Assembly: GCA_934699305.1 (NCBI GenBank)
Contig: CAKUWM010000084.1
Location: 1 to 9,774 of the forward strand
Length of the DNA stretch: 9,774 nucleotides
Source: an uncultured Saprospiraceae bacterium
GTDB taxonomy: Bacteria; Bacteroidota; Bacteroidia; Chitinophagales; Saprospiraceae
Direction of reading: 5' to 3'
Shown here one piece after another: positions 6,436 through 9,774 of the stretch; position 1 is the stretch's first letter; every line of letters begins with the position of its first letter. The notes below the pieces were generated by a model, which did not search any database, had not been told where the DNA came from, and worked only from the letters and a program-made list of their open reading frames with translations. A program made the position numbers and the translations under genes.

Positions 6436-7022
6436 TGGGGTTGTTCGACACCATTAACATAGGTGGCTTGCATGACAATTTTCAAATTTTCGTCGTAAAC
6501 GATATATTTTCCGTCTTGCAAGCCATTTTTAAAGTAACCCACTCTTTGTAGTTTGCCAGTCGGAAAAAATCCCCTGAATATACCGTCTAATTGCCCATTT
6601 TTATAACTCATTTCTTCGACCGGACTACCATATTTAAAAGTGACCCTTTTACCATGTAGCTTATTATTCATATAGCTTTCATACATATCTACCCGTCCGG
6701 AATTATTAAAAAGAAAATGCAATCCATTCAGTTTGCCATTTTCATAAGTCCATGTCTCCATTGGTTTGGTGTTACGGGCATAAAACTTTGTCCAGGTGCC
6801 TACTCTCATGCCGTTTTCAACCATTCCTTGCTCCTCTAAGAGGCCTTGTGGGTCTAATTTGGTTACCATTTTACGATTGCTGCCCGGAATATCTTCAACT
6901 TGATATTGACTTAAATCTACTACAAATTGACTTTCATCCGGAACAGTAGTGTCGTCGTTTTTGCAAGACATTTGGCTCAACAATCCAAACATCAGTACAA
7001 TAAAAATTAGTCCCAATCTCAT
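6432..7022 (-). CDS. Lipoprotein with MORN-like repeats
   Basis: A 196-residue protein with a signal sequence (MRLGLIFIVLMFGLLSQMS) followed by Cys20, a probable lipidation site although the lipobox (QMSC) is not canonical. CKNDD just after it resembles the acidic lipoprotein export signal that sends Bacteroidota lipoproteins to the cell surface. From about residue 69 to the end are five to six MORN_2/YwqK-type repeats of 22-25 residues. Their starts are marked by ENGMRVG (69), ENGKLNG (94), NNKLHG (119), KNGQLDG (141), KNGLQDG (165) and VNG (189), each followed by an aromatic and a Y/F strand. Such repeats form beta-hairpin solenoids; the family is often labelled 'toxin-antitoxin YwqK antitoxin', but nothing here supports a toxin-antitoxin role. 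It is probably outer-membrane attached, possibly a binding or scaffold protein. Confidence 0.8.
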   Translation of the reverse strand: MRLGLIFIVLMFGLLSQMSCKNDDTTVPDESQFVVDLSQYQVEDIPGSNRKMVTKLDPQGLLEEQGMVENGMRVGTWTKFYARNTKPMETWTYENGKLNGLHFLFNNSGRVDMYESYMNNKLHGKRVTFKYGSPVEEMSYKNGQLDGIFRGFFPTGKLQRVGYFKNGLQDGKYIVYDENLKIVMQATYVNGVEQPH

Positions 7023-7029
7023 TTTTCTT

Positions 7030-7037
7030 TAGTTTTG
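7030..7037 (+). promoter_or_regulatory. -7 promoter element for the PolX-like gene
   Basis: TAGTTTTG matches the Bacteroidota -7 consensus TAnnTTTG perfectly and would give a leader of about 60 nt before ATG 7107. No TTG is present at the -33 distance, so strength is uncertain. It is interlocked with the opposite-strand element at 7040-7047. Confidence 0.42.
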
Positions 7038-7039
7038 TG

Positions 7040-7047
7040 CAAAATTA
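7040..7047 (-). promoter_or_regulatory. -7 promoter element for the MORN-repeat lipoprotein gene
   Basis: Read on the minus strand, TAATTTTG (7047 to 7040) is a perfect TAnnTTTG and would start transcription a few bases later, near 7035, just before ATG 7022. No good -33 TTG is seen. Only 2 nt separate it from the plus-strand element, and the two together form a near-palindrome. Confidence 0.42.
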
Positions 7048-7106
7048 TTAATTTCATCCATTTACTTTTTGATATTTTCATTTCATTAATAATAATCGGC
7101 TACCAC

Positions 7107-8726
7107 ATGGATAATGCTTCTGTCGTAAATAACTTGAAACTATTTGCTGATTTACTTGAATTGCATAATGGCGATAGTTTCAAAATAAATGCTCTTCGCA
7201 ATGCACACTCTTCACTTCGAAAGGTGGCTGAGCCGATAGCAGATATGAGTACTGACAGATTGACCCAATTGCCGGGAATAGGGAAGAATATCTCTAAGTT
7301 AGTTGTGCAATTGGCACAGGGTGGGTCTGATCAGGAGTTGGATAGGTTGTTAAGTGAAACACCTGCGGGCATTGTCGAAATGTTCCAAATTAAGGGTTTG
7401 GGGCCAAAAAGGATTGTGCGTTTGTGGAAAGAAATGGGTGTTGATTCGGTAGGTGAACTTATCAAGCATTGCGATGAAAATAGATTGATGAAGGCAAAAG
7501 GATTTGGCGAAAAGTCACAGCAAGAAATACTTGAAAAAGCACAGCTATACTTAAATAGTATGGGGAAATGGCTATTTGCCAAATTGCAGCCGATTTTGAC
7601 GGAATTTGAAGGAGCTTTGGCACAATCGGATATTCTGGAGTTTCATCTTACCGGTCAAGCATATAGGAATCAGCAGGTTGTGGAAGATGTTGTGTATATT
7701 GTAGAGGCTGATTTTTGGCCACCAATGATTCAGGACTTTACCATAGAATCAGAGGAAGGAGATATGCTTATTGGGAGGTACAAGGATATCTTACAAGTGA
7801 AATTGATGCTTTGCCAGGAAGATGTTAAAGCAGAAGCAATGGAGCTTTCCTTTGGAGAGGATGTCGATATTGATACAGTGATGAAAGGCAAGATTCCTTT
7901 GGGATTGACTGAAACAGAAGTATTCCGACAGATGGGAATTAGATATATTCCGGCTGAGTTAAGATGGAATCAGGACTTATGTATAATAAATCCGCCTAAT
8001 TTAGTAGAGTTGCGCGATATTAAAGGCATTGTTCATACCCACACTTTATATTCAGATGGGATACACAGCGTCAAAGAAATGAGCCGGTTTGCCAAGGACA
8101 ATGGTTTTGAATATATCGCTATTTCAGATCACAGCCGATCCGCATTTTATGCCAATGGGCTATCTGTGGAGCGCATAGACCAGCAACATAGGGAGATTGA
8201 TGAGGTAGCAAAGGAATTTAATGGATTCAAAATATTTAAAAGTATTGAATCTGACATCCTGGGAGATGGTTCATTAGATTATGATATAGATGTTTTGGAA
8301 AGCTTTGACTTTGTAATCGGAAGCATACATTCCGACCTCAGAATGTCAAAGGAAAAGGCGACTACGAGGATTATTAGGGCTATCGAGAATCCACATTTGA
8401 ATATATTGGGTCACATGACAGGTAGGCTATTGCTGTCTCGTAGTGGCTATGAGCTTGATATAGAAAAAGTGTTGGATGCCTGTGCCACAAATAAAGTAGT
8501 TATAGAGATCAATGCTAATCCTCAAAGGTTGGATATAGACTATACTTTATTGCAAAAAGTTGTAAGTAAAGGAATCAAAATAAGTATTAACCCGGATGCT
8601 CATAGTAAACACGGAATAATGGATGTGCAATATGGCGTCATTGCAGCAAGATGTGGGGGACTGGAAAAAGAATTCGTTATAAATACTTTAACTGCTGACC
8701 TGTTTTTAGAAAGCCTTCGAAAATAG
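7107..8726 (+). CDS. PolX-like HhH and PHP protein with degenerate polymerase site
   Basis: A 539-residue protein with bacterial DNA polymerase X architecture (B. subtilis PolX is about 570 aa). The 8-kDa/HhH region is at residues 1-150, with hairpins LTQLPGIGKN (52-61) and FQIKGLGPKR (93-102) and a third GFGEKSQ (132-138). A palm-like region spans about 150-300 and a PHP phosphoesterase about 305-539. The PHP metal ligands are all visible: H310 and H312 (VHTH), D317, D341-H342 (SDHS), E381, H408 (GSIHSD), H436 (LGHMTG), D497 and H499 (NPDAH). The palm is degenerate. Where active PolX has GSxRR...DxD, this protein has GQAYR...D194-V-V196, and the third catalytic Asp (VDLR) is replaced by K232 (VKLM). 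I infer a 3'-5' exonuclease or phosphoesterase involved in DNA repair without polymerase activity. ATG 7107 is chosen because the longer TTG 7035 start lies inside a -7 element. Confidence 0.87.
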   Translation: MDNASVVNNLKLFADLLELHNGDSFKINALRNAHSSLRKVAEPIADMSTDRLTQLPGIGKNISKLVVQLAQGGSDQELDRLLSETPAGIVEMFQIKGLGPKRIVRLWKEMGVDSVGELIKHCDENRLMKAKGFGEKSQQEILEKAQLYLNSMGKWLFAKLQPILTEFEGALAQSDILEFHLTGQAYRNQQVVEDVVYIVEADFWPPMIQDFTIESEEGDMLIGRYKDILQVKLMLCQEDVKAEAMELSFGEDVDIDTVMKGKIPLGLTETEVFRQMGIRYIPAELRWNQDLCIINPPNLVELRDIKGIVHTHTLYSDGIHSVKEMSRFAKDNGFEYIAISDHSRSAFYANGLSVERIDQQHREIDEVAKEFNGFKIFKSIESDILGDGSLDYDIDVLESFDFVIGSIHSDLRMSKEKATTRIIRAIENPHLNILGHMTGRLLLSRSGYELDIEKVLDACATNKVVIEINANPQRLDIDYTLLQKVVSKGIKISINPDAHSKHGIMDVQYGVIAARCGGLEKEFVINTLTADLFLESLRK

Positions 8727-8739
8727 TAATGACTTCTCA

Positions 8740-8749
8740 TTGTTAACAA
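8740..8749. promoter_or_regulatory. Short perfect palindrome between PolX-like and DUF1573 genes
   Basis: TTGTTAACAA is a 10-bp perfect palindrome 14 nt after the PolX-like stop codon and 57 nt before the -7 element of the DUF1573 gene. It has no loop and no T-run, so it is not a terminator; it could be a small operator or chance. No other terminator is visible after the PolX-like gene. Confidence 0.22.
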
Positions 8750-8805
8750 ATAGTCAAAAATAGGATTTTTGAATTTTATTAGCAAAGAGAAGGTTTAAGA
8801 CATAT

Positions 8806-8813
8806 TATATTTG
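8806..8813 (+). promoter_or_regulatory. -7 promoter element for the DUF1573 lipoprotein gene
   Basis: TATATTTG is a perfect TAnnTTTG. Transcription would begin near 8818-8820, giving a leader of about 35 nt before ATG 8853. No TTG is found at the usual -33 distance. Its location rules out the longer TTG 8811 start. Confidence 0.5.
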
Positions 8814-8852
8814 TCAATAAATTATTTAGAATTTTTAAATTGTATATCAAAC

Positions 8853-9392
8853 ATGAAGTATTTGTTTTCAATTCTTTCACTTTGCTTTGTTATGACTATG
8901 ATGAGTTGCAAAAGTGATAATACAGCCAACAATCCTGCCAACCAAGCTACCAAAGTAGTAACTCCGGGAGATGGCTCTGCTGCGACAATGGGAGAAGGTG
9001 CTGTTTCCAATCAAGAAGCTACCGGAAATCCCAATGAGACTATGACCCCTACAGGTCCTACCACAACAATGGTGTTGGATAGAACAGAATATAAGTTTGA
9101 CAACGTAAAAGAAGGTGATATTGTAGAAACTTCAGTTAAAGTAACGAATACCGGTAAAGAACCATTAGTTATTGTTAGCTGCAAAGGTAGCTGTGGATGT
9201 ACAACACCCAAATGCCCTACTACACCTATCGCTCCGGGTCAATCAGCTGATATTCCTATTAAGTTTGATACCCACGGTAAGCCGGGTAGCCAGTCTAAAG
9301 ATGTGACTATTACTGCAAATACAGTACCTGCCCAGACTAAATTCCGAATTTTCGGAGAAGTTGAAAGAGTTAATAAAGATAAGGCAAACTAA
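8853..9392 (+). CDS. DUF1573 lipoprotein
   Basis: A 179-residue protein. The signal sequence MKYLFSILSLCFVMTMMS is followed by Cys19, a probable lipid attachment site. Next comes a low-complexity Asn/Thr/Gly/Pro/Ala linker (about 20-72), then a DUF1573 immunoglobulin-like domain (about 73-170) with YKFDNVKEGDIVETSVKVTNTG, PLVIVSCKGSCGCTTP, APGQSADIPIKFDTHGKPG and a final KFRIFGEV strand. DUF1573 domains are common in Bacteroidota envelope lipoproteins; their function is unknown. The domain's usual SCGCT pair (C114, C116) is joined by C110 and C121, which may form additional disulfides. ATG 8853 gives a proper signal peptide; the TTG at 8811 falls in the promoter. The gene has its own promoter and a strong terminator, so it is probably transcribed alone. 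Confidence 0.87.
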   Translation: MKYLFSILSLCFVMTMMSCKSDNTANNPANQATKVVTPGDGSAATMGEGAVSNQEATGNPNETMTPTGPTTTMVLDRTEYKFDNVKEGDIVETSVKVTNTGKEPLVIVSCKGSCGCTTPKCPTTPIAPGQSADIPIKFDTHGKPGSQSKDVTITANTVPAQTKFRIFGEVERVNKDKAN

Positions 9393-9414
9393 GATTTTGC
9401 TCAATGAAATCATG

Positions 9415-9445
9415 AAGCGGTCTTCTTATGGAGGCTGCTTTTTTT
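9415..9445 (+). terminator. Rho-independent terminator after the DUF1573 gene
   Basis: AAGCGGTCTTC (9415-9425) pairs with GGAGGCTGCTT (9430-9440) across a TTAT loop, an 11-bp stem if three G-U pairs are allowed. It is followed by a run of T to 9445. It starts 22 nt after the stop codon. The T-run overlaps the stop codon of the convergent esterase gene. Confidence 0.82.
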
Positions 9446-9774
9446 ATTTGTGAATGACCCAAGACAGAAACTGTGGCATAACCTTCCCCCAAGTGAAGGT
9501 GTCATGCGTCCCATTTTCCACCTCGACATAAGTCATATTGATGGTATCGGAATATCCGTGCTGCTCTAAAGCATCCATTAGGTGGAGGGTATCGTCAATT
9601 GAGTCGATAATTGAGTTGTTATTGCGGTCACTTTCTTCATCCTTGGTGCCTGCTTGAAACCAGAATCTGTATTCGGACGATATTTCGTGAAGATCAATAT
9701 ACTCATGCAGGATTCTATGGCCGTCAGGGTCATCTTCGGTAAATGGTTTGTATCGCCACCAAAAACTACCGGAA
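9444..9774 (-). CDS. Alpha/beta-hydrolase esterase, PF00756-like (C-terminal part)
   Basis: The reading frame enters from the right edge (first whole codon at 9773) and runs 109 codons to a TAA at 9446-9444; the N-terminal part is outside the window. The visible part begins SGSFWW, a block that in esterase D/enterochelin-esterase-like hydrolases follows the nucleophile Ser elbow by a few tens of residues. It continues with YRFWFQAGTKDEESDRNNN (residues 35-53), likely holding the acidic triad member, and ends in VENGTHDTFTWGKVMPQFLSW, where His90 is the probable catalytic His. The substrate cannot be told. It is convergent with the DUF1573 gene, and its stop codon lies in that gene's terminator T-run. 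Family call is good; reaction is unknown. Confidence 0.72.
   Translation of the reverse strand, partial: SGSFWWRYKPFTEDDPDGHRILHEYIDLHEISSEYRFWFQAGTKDEESDRNNNSIIDSIDDTLHLMDALEQHGYSDTINMTYVEVENGTHDTFTWGKVMPQFLSWVIHK

Noticed and set aside
6432..7022. Toxin-antitoxin antitoxin (YwqK) label
   Set aside because: Only the MORN_2 repeats are shared. The protein has a lipoprotein signal, and no toxin-like gene is adjacent.
8600..8785. Minus-strand ORF over the 3' end of the PolX-like gene
   Set aside because: It is a shadow of the PHP-domain coding frame, with no independent coding signs.

Overview
The window looks like a piece of a Bacteroidota chromosome; I cannot fix the order, though a Saprospiria/Chitinophagia-like lineage would fit. 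The base composition is AT-rich. Start codons lack convincing Shine-Dalgarno sequences. Several genes are preceded by the Bacteroidota -7 promoter element TAnnTTTG. Two lipoproteins share a short '..MSCK' signal end, one of them followed by an acidic stretch typical of this phylum. Most genes are chromosomal housekeeping or conserved-hypothetical genes. I see no phage, IS element, CRISPR array, tRNA or rRNA.

Layout, left to right. The 3' part of a COG2509-type FAD-dependent dehydrogenase (+) runs in from the left edge. A 158-bp convergent gap follows, holding a small repeat- and hairpin-rich element. Next is a minus-strand operon: a HerA/DUF853-type P-loop ATPase followed 2 nt later by a 76-aa two-helix membrane protein. 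A 200-bp divergent region carries a good promoter for this operon and a cluster of AAACATTG/CAATGTTT half-sites. Rightward from there is an AcpH-like (DUF479) ACP phosphodiesterase gene, which ends tail-to-tail, with a 4-nt overlap, against era. The era gene is translationally coupled (ATGA) to an upstream 202-aa conserved hypothetical gene. A 507-bp, very AT-rich non-coding stretch follows, then a stand-alone two-CBS-domain protein (+). That gene again overlaps by 4 nt, tail-to-tail, a minus-strand lipoprotein with MORN-like repeats. From an 84-bp divergent region with interlocked -7 elements comes a PolX-like HhH+PHP protein (+). It is followed by a DUF1573 lipoprotein (+) with its own promoter and a good intrinsic terminator. 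The C-terminal part of a PF00756-type esterase (-) runs off the right edge.

Functional links are limited: era plus its coupled partner, and the HerA-like ATPase plus its coupled membrane protein, are the only tight operons. The most interesting biology is the PolX homologue. Its nucleotidyltransferase catalytic aspartates appear to be lost while all PHP metal ligands are kept, suggesting a nuclease-only protein. The coupled ATPase/membrane pair and the repeat element near 1.3 kb also merit a look. I did not find a convincing, wholly new multi-gene system.
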